The notes under the pieces: model-generated
The model's input: the letters and a program-made list of their open reading frames with translations, nothing else
The model's database searches: none
Told to the model about the DNA's origin: nothing
Shown: in pieces, positions 18,239-29,207 of the stretch
Position numbering within the stretch: position 1 is the first letter of the stretch
Layout: the number at the start of each line of letters is the position of its first letter
Program-made: the position numbers and the translations under genes
NCBI RefSeq assembly: GCF_900114355.1
Contig: NZ_FOSS01000009.1
Coordinates: 1 to 35,311 of the forward strand
Direction of reading: 5' to 3'
DNA from: Lysobacter sp. cf310
GTDB lineage: Bacteria; Pseudomonadota; Gammaproteobacteria; Xanthomonadales; Xanthomonadaceae
Length of the DNA stretch: 35,311 nucleotides

Positions 18239-18508
18239 TCAGCCGCAAACGAAGCCCTCGCCCGCCTCGGCCCCATCCGCATCCTCGCGCGCCAACGCAT
18301 CCACGCGTGCATTGACCGGCCCGCGTCGCAACCAGATTTCGAACCGCGCCAGCGCCGCCGCGTCGCCGACCGCAAGTACTTCGACGCGGCCGTCGGCGAG
18401 GTTGCGCGCATAGCCGCGCAGGTCCAGCGCCAGCGCCTGCTCGCGCGCGCTGGCGCGGAACCACACGCCCTGGACCTTGCCGCTGACGTAGTAGCGCGCC
18501 GCGCTCAC
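18239..18508 (-). CDS. acyP: Acylphosphatase
   Basis: Hydrolyses acyl phosphates in the cytoplasm. 89 residues, the normal size. The catalytic Arg18 lies in GKVQGVWFRAS and Asn36 in LRGYARNLADGRVEV, the two family catalytic positions. The GTG start overlaps the upstream TGA by four bases (GTGA) and gives the usual N-terminus VSAARYYVSGKVQGV. It is the last gene of the yihY-tlpA-acyP set. Confidence 0.95.
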   Translation of the reverse strand: MSAARYYVSGKVQGVWFRASAREQALALDLRGYARNLADGRVEVLAVGDAAALARFEIWLRRGPVNARVDALAREDADGAEAGEGFVCG

Positions 18509-19125
18509 GACTGGCCCGGCTTGGCCTCTGTCGGTGCGGCGGGGCCGCCGGCCTTGGCGATCGCGCCTTCGATCATGGCCGCGGTCACCGGGCCGAGGAA
18601 CTTGTCGGCGATCTTGCCGTCCGGCCCGATCAGATAGGTCATTGGCAGGCCACGCGGTGTATCGAAGGCCTTGGGCGGGTCGTAGGTGTCGACGATCGCG
18701 ATCGGATAGACCACCGGGTGCGTCTTCAGGAAGGCGCGCATGTCGGCCGGCTCGATTTCCTCGTAGGCCAGGCCGATCACCTCGATGTGTTCGCGCATCG
18801 CGTCCATCGCCGACAGCTCGGGCATTTCCTTGAGGCAGGGCGCGCACCAGGTCGCCCAGAAATTCACCACCACCCACTTGCCGCGGTGCGCGGCCAGCTC
18901 GAACTCGCCGTTGTCCAGCGTCGCCAGTTTCAGTTCCGGCACCTCCGACGCGGCGGCCGGCGCCTCCACGGGCTTGGGTGCGGCGGGCGCGTCGGCGGGC
19001 TTGGGCGCGGGCGTCTCGACCTTGGCCTCGGGGGCCGGCGCCGGCTTGTTGCAGCCCGCGAGCGCGACGGCCAGCAGCGACAGCGCGAGAATCGGGGCGA
19101 GGCGGCGTAGCGTCATCGGGTTCAT
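18505..19125 (-). CDS. TlpA-like thioredoxin-fold lipoprotein
   Basis: 206 residues. A lipoprotein signal peptide ends in LAGC with Cys25. A Pro/Ala linker (about 28-60) follows, then a thioredoxin fold with WCAPC, the active-site cysteines being Cys94 and Cys97. The downstream segment LPMTYLIGPDGKI is the cis-Pro region. It likely acts in periplasmic disulfide reduction or exchange (TlpA/ResA class), tethered to a membrane. Its ATG overlaps the yihY stop by four bases; its stop overlaps the acyP start by four bases, so the three genes are translationally coupled. The partner protein cannot be told. Confidence 0.92.
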   Translation of the reverse strand: MNPMTLRRLAPILALSLLAVALAGCNKPAPAPEAKVETPAPKPADAPAAPKPVEAPAAASEVPELKLATLDNGEFELAAHRGKWVVVNFWATWCAPCLKEMPELSAMDAMREHIEVIGLAYEEIEPADMRAFLKTHPVVYPIAIVDTYDPPKAFDTPRGLPMTYLIGPDGKIADKFLGPVTAAMIEGAIAKAGGPAAPTEAKPGQS

Positions 19126-20387
19126 TCCTGGTCGGCGTGGATGGTGGACACGGGGCGTTTGAGCAAATCGCGCAGCGGCACGCGCAGTTCGTCCATCGCC
19201 GCGACCGCGGAGCGGCCCAGCGAGTCGTCGCGGCAAGGCAGCATGGCCTCGGCGATCGGAATGCGCAGCCCGCAGGCTTCGTAGAGTTCGGCCAGCGACA
19301 GCTCGTCGAGGTCGCGCGACAGCAGCCATTCGCCGGTTTCGGCGCGCGCGACCACGCTGATCGAATTCAGTTGCGACAGCATCTGCTGGACCAGGGTATC
19401 GGTGAGCATGGGCTCGAGCTGCTGGATCTCGTCGCTGTGCAGGCCGCGCCCGTCGGCGCGGGCCTCGTTGAAGCGCGCCAGCAGGCGCAGCAGGCCGTAC
19501 ATCTCGAAGCCCAGCGGCAGGCGCATGCCGATCGGCTGGTAACGGAACGCCGAGATCGAGGACGCCAGCGAGGCGCCCAGCAGCACCGCGATCCAGCTCA
19601 GGTAGATCCACAGCAGGAAGATCGGCACCGCCGCGAACGCGCCGTAGATCTTGGAATAGGAGCCGAAGCTGCCCAGGTACAGGCCGATGCCCCACTTGAC
19701 CAGTTCGAACAGAGTGGCCGCCAGCAGCGCGCCGGCGAAAGCGTGGCGCCAGTGGATCGTGCGGTGCGGCACCACCCGGTAGATCGCCGCGAACGCCAGC
19801 CACTCGATCGCCACCGGCGCCAGCTGCAGCATCACCCGCTCCAGCAGGCGTCCGGGCTGGGTCGCGAACACGTCCATCGAGAAGAACTTGGCCGACACCG
19901 CCAGGCTGGCCGCGGCCATCAGCGCGCCCAGGGTCAGCACGGTCCAGTACACCAGGAAGCGCCCGACCTGCGGCCGCGCCGCCTTGACCCGCCAGATCCG
20001 GTTGAAGGTGGATTCCACCCCGTTGAGGGTGATCAGCAGCGACACCACCAGCGCGATCACGCCGGCCGCGGTGAGCTGGCCGATGTTGGCCGAGAACTGC
20101 TTCAGGCTGGCCTCGACCGAGCGCGCGGCCGAGGGCACGAAGTTGGAGAAGATGTAGTCGCTGAGGCGGTCGCTCCACTCGCCGAACACCGGGAACGCCG
20201 ACAACACCCCGAACACCACCATCGACAGCGGCACCAGAGCGAACACGGTGGTGTAGGACAGCGCGCCGGCGGCCTGGAACAGGTTGTCGTCGAGAAAGCG
20301 CCGGGCCAGGAAACGGAAGAAGGTGCCGACGCGCGCGCGGTCGCGCATGCGGTCGCCCCAGCGATTGATCGTATTCAGCGGCTCCAT
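19122..20387 (-). CDS. YihY/RbnA-family inner-membrane protein
   Basis: 421 residues. About six transmembrane segments occupy the first 300 (SYTTVFALVPLSMVVFGVL, LTAAGVIALVVSLLITL, TVLTLGALMAAASLAVS, AVPIFLLWIYLSWIAVLLGAS). QAAGALSYTTVFALVPL is the YihY signature. A soluble part of about 120 residues follows. The family was once called ribonuclease BN, but that activity belongs to another gene; the function of YihY proteins remains open. The start at 20387 gives MEPLNTINRWGDRM. It diverges from wrbA with 98 bases between. Confidence 0.9.
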   Translation of the reverse strand: MEPLNTINRWGDRMRDRARVGTFFRFLARRFLDDNLFQAAGALSYTTVFALVPLSMVVFGVLSAFPVFGEWSDRLSDYIFSNFVPSAARSVEASLKQFSANIGQLTAAGVIALVVSLLITLNGVESTFNRIWRVKAARPQVGRFLVYWTVLTLGALMAAASLAVSAKFFSMDVFATQPGRLLERVMLQLAPVAIEWLAFAAIYRVVPHRTIHWRHAFAGALLAATLFELVKWGIGLYLGSFGSYSKIYGAFAAVPIFLLWIYLSWIAVLLGASLASSISAFRYQPIGMRLPLGFEMYGLLRLLARFNEARADGRGLHSDEIQQLEPMLTDTLVQQMLSQLNSISVVARAETGEWLLSRDLDELSLAELYEACGLRIPIAEAMLPCRDDSLGRSAVAAMDELRVPLRDLLKRPVSTIHADQE

Positions 20388-20401
20388 CGAGCGGAGGGTA
20401 A

Positions 20402-21417
<1,016 letters not shown>

Positions 21418-21440
21418 GCGGCGCCGACCTCGCTTTCTGC

Positions 21441-21520
21441 GGGAGCGGCGTGGCCGCGATCGAGTACCTGCGCGGCTTCGGCATCGCCTCGGCCGTTGAT
21501 CGCGGCTCACGCCGCGCCCA
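21441..21520. repeat. REP-like palindrome, copy 3
   Basis: GGGAGCGGCGTGGCCGCGAT (21441-21460) and GATCGCGGCTCACGCCGCGC (21498-21517) are imperfect arms of the same family as 11234-11316. It follows the DUF2069 gene and precedes the asparaginase promoter. Confidence 0.75.
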
Positions 21521-21541
21521 CAGAAGCGCGGTGCGCGGGCC

Positions 21542-21547
21542 TATAAT
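21542..21547 (+). promoter_or_regulatory. Perfect TATAAT -10 box before the asparaginase-like gene
   Basis: A consensus TATAAT lies 32 bases before the ATG. Seventeen bases upstream the sequence is CACAGA, a poor -35, and the last base of the REP element is nearby. Initiation near 21554 would give a short leader. Confidence 0.5.
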
Positions 21548-21579
21548 TGCGCCGTCCCCAGCAATGCGACCCACTTTCG

Positions 21580-22065
21580 ATGGACCAGCTCTGCATCGTC
21601 ACCACCGGCGGCACGATCGACAAGATCTACTTCGACGACAAGTCCGACTACCAGATCGGCGAACCGCAGATCGGCGGCATCCTGCGCGAGCTGGGCGTGA
21701 CCTTCCAGTTCAACGTGATTCCGATCATCCGCAAGGATTCGCTGCACATCACCCAGGAGGATCGCGAGCTGATCCGCGCCGCGATCGCCGCGCAGCCGGC
21801 CCGGCACGTGCTGATCACCCACGGCACCGACACCATGGTCGAGACCGCCAAGGTGCTGGCCACGCTCACCGACAAGACCATCGTGCTGACCGGCGCGCTG
21901 AGCCCGGCGCGCTTTCGCGGTTCGGACGCCGAGTTCAACGTCGGCTGCGCGGTCGGCGCGGTGCAGTCGCTGCCGCCGGGCGTGTACATCGCCATGAACG
22001 GCCTGATCTGGGACCCGAACAAGGTGCGCAAGAACGTCGCGGCCAATCGCTTCGAAGCGATCTGA
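21580..22065 (+). CDS. Short asparaginase-domain protein
   Basis: 161 residues that cover only the N-terminal Rossmann-type half of L-asparaginase. TTGGTIDKIYFDDKS (Thr at about 8-9) carries the nucleophile loop and THGTDTMVETAKVL the second catalytic threonine. The C-terminal domain of ordinary 330-residue asparaginases is missing, and the stop is not followed by any remnant. Short proteins of this kind are, to my knowledge, widespread in Xanthomonadaceae, so this is more likely a distinct family than a broken gene. Activity towards asparagine is not shown. A strong terminator follows. Confidence 0.85.
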   Translation: MDQLCIVTTGGTIDKIYFDDKSDYQIGEPQIGGILRELGVTFQFNVIPIIRKDSLHITQEDRELIRAAIAAQPARHVLITHGTDTMVETAKVLATLTDKTIVLTGALSPARFRGSDAEFNVGCAVGAVQSLPPGVYIAMNGLIWDPNKVRKNVAANRFEAI

Positions 22066-22088
22066 ACGTCTCGACCTTGCGCCCACGA

Positions 22089-22110
22089 CCCCCGGCCTGC
22101 CGGGGGTTTT
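22089..22110 (+). terminator. Rho-independent terminator of the asparaginase-like gene
   Basis: A 7-bp stem CCCCCGG/CCGGGGG with a CCTG loop is followed by TTTT (22107-22110). Confidence 0.85.
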
Positions 22111-22128
22111 CGTTTATGCGCCGGGCAT

Positions 22129-22156
22129 AAAGAAAGCCCCGGCGCGAGGCCGGGGC
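22129..22156 (-). terminator. Terminator of the M28 peptidase gene
   Basis: Minus-strand GCCCCGG/CCGGGGC hairpin (22136-22156) followed by TTTCTTT. It closes the protease block and stands back to back with the plus-strand terminator at 22089. Confidence 0.85.
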
Positions 22157-22198
22157 TCGAGTCGTTGCCGACCGACGCGTCGCGCCGGCGCCAGGCGA

Positions 22199-24088
22199 TC
22201 AGAAGGTGATGCTCCAGCTGTCGATGCGGCCGGTGTCCTGACTGGCGTTGTCGTTCACGCGCAGGTTCCAGGTGCCGTTCAAGGCTTCCGTGCTCAGGTT
22301 CTTGATGAAGGTGCCGGTCACGTTGTCGGCGCTGCCGCCGCTGCGGTTGTGGATGTTGTAGAGGGTGCCGTCCGGCGCGACCAGATCGACTTTGAGATCG
22401 CCCTTGTAGGTGTGCAGGATGTTGACCGTGATCGAGGCGTTGCTGGGCGCGTTGCCGGTACGGCCGGAGACCGCGATCGGGCTGTTGACGGTGGCGTTGT
22501 CGGCGATCGGATAGTCCGTGCCGTTGCTGTAGGTCTGGGCGCCGGTGCCGCCGACGGTGACCGAGGCGGTCTTGGTGTTGCTGGCGCCGTCGTCGTCGGT
22601 GACCGTCAGCGTGACCGTGTAGGTGCCCGCGGTCGCGTAGGTGCGGCTGGGGTTGGTCGCGGTGGAGGTGGCGCCGTCGCCGAAGTTCCAGCTGCGCGAT
22701 GCGATGGAGCCGTCGCTGTCGCTGGAGCTGTCGGTGAAGGTCGCGGTCAGGCCCGAGACCGAGGCGCTGAAGTTCGCCACCGGCGCATTGTTGCCGGGAC
22801 CGCCGCTGGCGGTCTTGGCCGCTTCGCCCAGGAACGCCAGGCCGAGCTTCGCGAACGGCACGCTGTTGGTCGCCGAATTGCCCATGTTGGCCAGGGTATC
22901 GCCCGAGGTGTGCAGGTTCGGGAACAGACGACCCTCGTGGTACATCGCCGACGGATAGCCGGCCGCGGTCCAGGAGGCATGGTCGGAGCAGCCGTAGCCG
23001 CAGGCTTCGGTGACCAGGTTGAGGCCGCTACCGCTCATGTAGGCGGTGAACAGGTCGCGCAGGAACTGGACCATGTTGGCGTTCGAGTAGTCGGTGATCA
23101 CCTTGACGTGCGGATCGGAACTGGTGCGGTAGTTGGTCATGTCCAACTGCAGGGCCGCGACCACGTTCACGCCCTGGGTCTGGTACGAAGTCGCGATCGC
23201 CTTGGAACCGCGCAGGCCCACTTCCTCGGCCGCATAGCCCATGAATTTGACCGTGCGCTTGGGCCTGTAGCCGCTGGCCATGGCGATGCGCAGCACTTCG
23301 GTCAGGGTGGCGATGCCGGAGGCGTCGTCGTCGGCGCCGGGCGCGTTCATGGCGTTGCCGCTGCCGGAGTTGGAGATCGAGTCCAGATGCGCGCCCAGCA
23401 CCACGACCTCGTTGGGCAGATCGGTGCCCTGGATGGTCAGGATCACCGAGGGCTGGGTCGAGCAATTGGTGCAGCCGGTGTAGAGCTCGGCACTGACGTC
23501 GCTGCGGCCGTTGGCCAGACCCAGCCAGGTGTTGCGGATCCACTCGGCCGAGGTACGGCCGGTGGTCGAGGCGTAGTAGCGGTTCGGATACTGGGTGGAC
23601 AGATGGCTGATGGTCGAGCGGATGTTGGCCTCGCCGACCTGACCCAGCCAGGGCGTGACCGTGGCCTGGTTGTCGATGGTGTAGGCGGCCAGGAACTTGC
23701 CGGCCATCGCCTGCGCGCTGCGGTCGTCGCGCACGAAGGCTTCGGCCTCGGCGCGGGTGGAGAAGGCGAAGTAGCCGCCGCAGCGGCGTTCCTTCTCGTG
23801 CACATGGCGGGTGATGTCGGCGAGCTGATGGGTCTTCACTTCCGAGATCACCAGCGGCGCGCCGGTGACGCCGACGCGGGCGCTGGACTGGCGGGCCAGG
23901 GTTTTGACGCCGGCGTCGTAGGTCTCGCGCGAGGTGACCACGAAGACCGGTGCGAACGGGTCGTCGCTGGCGTCGGCGGGACGCGCGTGATCGTGCTCGT
24001 GGGTCGTGGTCTGCGCGTACGCGGGGACCGCGGTCAGAGCGAGGGCCAACGCGAGCAGCGTCGGCAGCGGGGCATGGACGGGATTCAT
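22199..24088 (-). CDS. Secreted M28 aminopeptidase with PKD and P domains
   Basis: 629 residues. A signal peptide of about 25 residues (TLLALALALTAVPAYA) is followed by a propeptide-like region (26-130), an M28 zinc aminopeptidase domain, PKD (about 434-514) and a C-terminal P/Homo-B domain (about 518-629). Zinc and catalytic residues of the Vibrio-type leucyl aminopeptidase are visible: His234 (GAHLDS), Asp253 (GADDDASG), Glu288/Glu289 (AEEVGLRGS), Asp316 (LDMTNY) and His370 (SDHASW). It likely trims N-terminal residues from peptides outside the cell. AGGAG seven bases before the ATG supports the start. The P domain is nearly identical to those of the M14 and S1 neighbours. Confidence 0.95.
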   Translation of the reverse strand: MNPVHAPLPTLLALALALTAVPAYAQTTTHEHDHARPADASDDPFAPVFVVTSRETYDAGVKTLARQSSARVGVTGAPLVISEVKTHQLADITRHVHEKERRCGGYFAFSTRAEAEAFVRDDRSAQAMAGKFLAAYTIDNQATVTPWLGQVGEANIRSTISHLSTQYPNRYYASTTGRTSAEWIRNTWLGLANGRSDVSAELYTGCTNCSTQPSVILTIQGTDLPNEVVVLGAHLDSISNSGSGNAMNAPGADDDASGIATLTEVLRIAMASGYRPKRTVKFMGYAAEEVGLRGSKAIATSYQTQGVNVVAALQLDMTNYRTSSDPHVKVITDYSNANMVQFLRDLFTAYMSGSGLNLVTEACGYGCSDHASWTAAGYPSAMYHEGRLFPNLHTSGDTLANMGNSATNSVPFAKLGLAFLGEAAKTASGGPGNNAPVANFSASVSGLTATFTDSSSDSDGSIASRSWNFGDGATSTATNPSRTYATAGTYTVTLTVTDDDGASNTKTASVTVGGTGAQTYSNGTDYPIADNATVNSPIAVSGRTGNAPSNASITVNILHTYKGDLKVDLVAPDGTLYNIHNRSGGSADNVTGTFIKNLSTEALNGTWNLRVNDNASQDTGRIDSWSITF

Positions 24089-24139
24089 GGTGCGACTCCT
24101 GGTGGCTGCGCCCGGTGTGTTTGGGTGTGGGGCGCGACG

Positions 24140-24173
24140 AAAGAACGGCCGGAACCTGGGGGTCGCCCCGGCC
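24140..24173 (-). terminator. Possible weak terminator after the M14 gene
   Basis: A 6-bp stem GGCCGG/CCGGCC (24147-24173) with a 15-base loop is followed in the minus direction by GTTCTTTC. It lies in the 147-base gap between the M14 and M28 genes; the rest of the gap shows only the M28 ribosome binding site. Confidence 0.3.
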
Positions 24174-24235
24174 GCGCGGGCGACGATGCGGCGCCGCCGC
24201 CCCGGCGCCGGCCGGAACGGCGGTCGCGCGCACGG

Positions 24236-26515
24236 TCAGAAGGTGATGCTCCAGCTGTCGATCGTGCCGGTGTCGGCGCTGGCGTTGTCGTTCACGCGCA
24301 GCTTCCAGGTGCCGTTGAGCGGCTCGCTGCTCAGGTCCTTGGTGAAGGTGCCGGTCACGTTGTCGGCGCTGCCGCCGCTGCGGTTGTGCAGGTTGTAGAG
24401 CGTGCCGTCGGGCGCGACCAGGTCGACTTTGAGATCGCCCTTGTAGCTGTGCAGGATGTTGACCGTGATCGAGGCGTTGCCGGGCGCGTTGCCGCTGCGT
24501 CCGCTGACCGTGATCGGACTGTCGACGGTGGCGTTGTCGTTGATCGGATAGTCGGTGCCGTTGCTGTAGGTCTGGGCGCCGCCAGTGCCGACGATGACCG
24601 ACGCGGTCTTGGTGTTGCTGGCGCCATCGTCGTCGGTCACCGTCAGCGTGACCGTGTAGGTGCCGGCCGCGGCGTAGGTCTTGCTGGGATTGGTGGCGGT
24701 GGAGCTGCTGCCGTCGCCGAAGTTCCAGCTGCGCGAGACGATGCTGCCGTCGCCGTCGCTGGAGTTGTCGGTGAAGGCCACGCTCAGGCCGCTGACCGCG
24801 GCGCTGAAGTTCGCTACCGGCGGCGCATTGCCGCCGCTGCCGGAGACCGTGAAGCGCACCGCATTGGGCGTGCCGGGCTTGCCCGACGCGTCGGTGGCCT
24901 GCACGTAGACCGTGTGCACGCCCGGGCTGAGCCCCGTGGTCGGTAGCGCCACCGTCACCGTCTCGGTGCTGGCGTTGTAGCTGCCGTCGCTGGCGTTCAT
25001 CGCCACCGCCACCGCGCCCGCGGCCCAGGGCGGCGCATCCAGATAGGCGCGCGCCGAGGCGATGTTCTGCACCGCCTCGCTGCCGTTGCTCTGGTTGTAG
25101 GCGGCGTCGCTGACGCTGGCGGTGATCGTCACCGGCGTACCGGCCGGCACGCTCACCGCCGAGGCGCTGACCGACTGGGTGTCGGGACCGGACGGATACT
25201 GATACGGCGCATACAGATTGCGCGCGGCGTAGCGCAGCGCGCGCAGGTTGTTGGGCAGGGTCGCGCTCTGGAAGGTCGAGCAGCTCTCGAAGAAGGCCAC
25301 GCCCAGCTCGATCGTATAGCTGGGCACGCCGAGCAGACCGTACATGGTGTCGTCGGTGGTGCCGTCGGTGGCGTAGAGCTCGTTGGACTGCTGCGGCCGA
25401 TAGTTGTTGAAGTAAGCCAGGCGCCGACCCAGGGTCTGCAGCGGCACGCTGTTGGGCGCCGGCGTGGTGGTATCGCCCCAGGACCACAGCACCAGCTGCG
25501 AATAGCTGTGGATGTCGAAGAACAGGCCCTGATAGTCGTCGGGCGCGGCGCTGCCGACGGCATCGCCGCGGCGGTCGGGGAAGATGCCGCCGGTGTAGAC
25601 GCCGCTGGCGTTGCGGGTGCCGGCGACCAGGCGCACCAGGTTCTGGGTTTCCGGTTCGGACGAACTGGCCGGTCCGCGATAGGTCTCGGCGCAGGCGTTG
25701 CCGCTGGAGCCGCCGGCCGCGCTGTTCCAGTGGAAGGGGAAGTTGCGGTTGAGATCGACGCCGTAGGACGAAGCGCTGCAGCTGCCGTTGAGGTTGTCGG
25801 TGTTCTTGCGCCAGGACGCGCCGGCCTCGGCCTTCTTGCGGCCGTCGGGATTGGCCTGCAGGACCAGCTGGAACGCGAAGTTGTCCATCAGCCAGGTCGC
25901 CTCGGCGTCGCTGCCGTAGCCGTTGACCAGCCATTCGGCGAAGCGCGTGAGCAGCTCGGCCGGGGTGTACTCGCGCGCGTGGATGGAGCCGAACACCACC
26001 ATGGTCGGCTTGTTCGGCAAGACCGCGTCGGTGGCGGTGTTGGTCAGCCGCAGCACCTTCATCTCGTAGCCGGTGGCGGCGTTGCGGCTCTTCTGCCAGC
26101 TCGGGCCGATGTTGGCGATGCGCGCCAGGTTCGGCTTGGCCGCGGCCAGGTCGTCCATGGTGGTGTAGGTCTCTTCGACCGTGCGGTAGCAGGCGTAACC
26201 GGGAATCGCGGCCGGCCCCAACAGGGGCGCGTTCGCCATCGCCGCCTGCATGGCCTGCAGGCGTCGGGTCGCGTCGGCATCGACCTCGACCCGCAAGCCG
26301 GCGCGGCGCAGCGCCTCGATGTCTTCGGGCAAGGCCTCGACGCGCACGGTGCGCGCCTCGCGATCGACGATCAGGTGTTGGAAGCGGGAGGCGATGCGCT
26401 GCAGTTGCGCGCGATCGCGGTAATGGGCGGTGACGAACACCGAGGCGTCTTGCTCGGCGGCGGGCGCCGCGGAGGCGAAAGCGAACAGCAACACAGCGGC
26501 GTGGACGAGGCGCAT
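24236..26515 (-). CDS. Secreted M14 zinc carboxypeptidase with Ig-like, PKD and P domains
   Basis: 759 residues. Signal peptide of about 20, then a propeptide-like region, M14 carboxypeptidase (about 110-435), an Ig-like segment (about 445-560), PKD (565-643) and P domain (647-759). The zinc ligands are His179 and Glu182 (HARE) and His336 (FFDIHSYSQ). Substrate residues include Asn256-Arg257 (DLNRNF) and the catalytic base Glu403 (YTIELG). It cleaves single residues from peptide C-termini, complementing the aminopeptidase next door. GGAG precedes the ATG at nine bases. An extra Ig-like module between catalytic and PKD domains sets it apart from its neighbours. Confidence 0.95.
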   Translation of the reverse strand: MRLVHAAVLLFAFASAAPAAEQDASVFVTAHYRDRAQLQRIASRFQHLIVDREARTVRVEALPEDIEALRRAGLRVEVDADATRRLQAMQAAMANAPLLGPAAIPGYACYRTVEETYTTMDDLAAAKPNLARIANIGPSWQKSRNAATGYEMKVLRLTNTATDAVLPNKPTMVVFGSIHAREYTPAELLTRFAEWLVNGYGSDAEATWLMDNFAFQLVLQANPDGRKKAEAGASWRKNTDNLNGSCSASSYGVDLNRNFPFHWNSAAGGSSGNACAETYRGPASSSEPETQNLVRLVAGTRNASGVYTGGIFPDRRGDAVGSAAPDDYQGLFFDIHSYSQLVLWSWGDTTTPAPNSVPLQTLGRRLAYFNNYRPQQSNELYATDGTTDDTMYGLLGVPSYTIELGVAFFESCSTFQSATLPNNLRALRYAARNLYAPYQYPSGPDTQSVSASAVSVPAGTPVTITASVSDAAYNQSNGSEAVQNIASARAYLDAPPWAAGAVAVAMNASDGSYNASTETVTVALPTTGLSPGVHTVYVQATDASGKPGTPNAVRFTVSGSGGNAPPVANFSAAVSGLSVAFTDNSSDGDGSIVSRSWNFGDGSSSTATNPSKTYAAAGTYTVTLTVTDDDGASNTKTASVIVGTGGAQTYSNGTDYPINDNATVDSPITVSGRSGNAPGNASITVNILHSYKGDLKVDLVAPDGTLYNLHNRSGGSADNVTGTFTKDLSSEPLNGTWKLRVNDNASADTGTIDSWSITF

Positions 26516-26689
26516 GGCGTAACTCCGTGACGTGCGGGCCCGGGCCCGCTGCGAACGTGCCGGAACGATCGGCGCGAGCCGATCCGTGGGAAGGGGGACC
26601 TAACGCACGCGCACGCGGACTCCCGCCCCTGCGCTGGCGGCGCGGGAGCGGGAGGACGTGCACGGCCGGGTTTACGCTCCCGTAGCGTG

Positions 26690-26715
26690 TCCTCTCCGGC
26701 CGAAGCCGGAGAGGA
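26690..26715 (-). other. UUCG-capped hairpin after the lysyl endopeptidase gene
   Basis: A perfect 11-bp stem, TCCTCTCCGGC/GCCGGAGAGGA, with a C(TTCG)G loop on the minus strand lies 10 bases after the stop. No T-run follows, so it is probably a 3'-end stabiliser or atypical terminator. The 209-base gap otherwise holds only the M14 upstream region. Confidence 0.55.
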
Positions 26716-26724
26716 CGTGTCGGA

Positions 26725-29137
<2,413 letters not shown>

Positions 29138-29166
29138 AAAAAAAGACCCCGGCCGTAGCCGGGGTC
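29138..29166 (-). terminator. Terminator of the first S8 protease gene
   Basis: A GACCCCGGC/GCCGGGGTC hairpin with a four-base TACG loop (29145-29166) is followed on the minus strand by TTTTTTT. It gives the S8 gene its own transcript end. Confidence 0.9.
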
Positions 29167-29207
29167 GGAGAGAGCATTCGCGGCGTCCTTGCCGGCGAAT
29201 TCGATGC

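Noticed and set aside
22349-24946. Long plus-strand reading frame opposite the M28 and M14 peptidase genes (similar frames at 26875-28890, 29358-31499 and 32404-34689)
   Set aside because: These are antisense shadows of GC-rich genes: Val/Gly/Arg/Asp-rich, no domains, while the minus strand encodes complete peptidases with catalytic residues.
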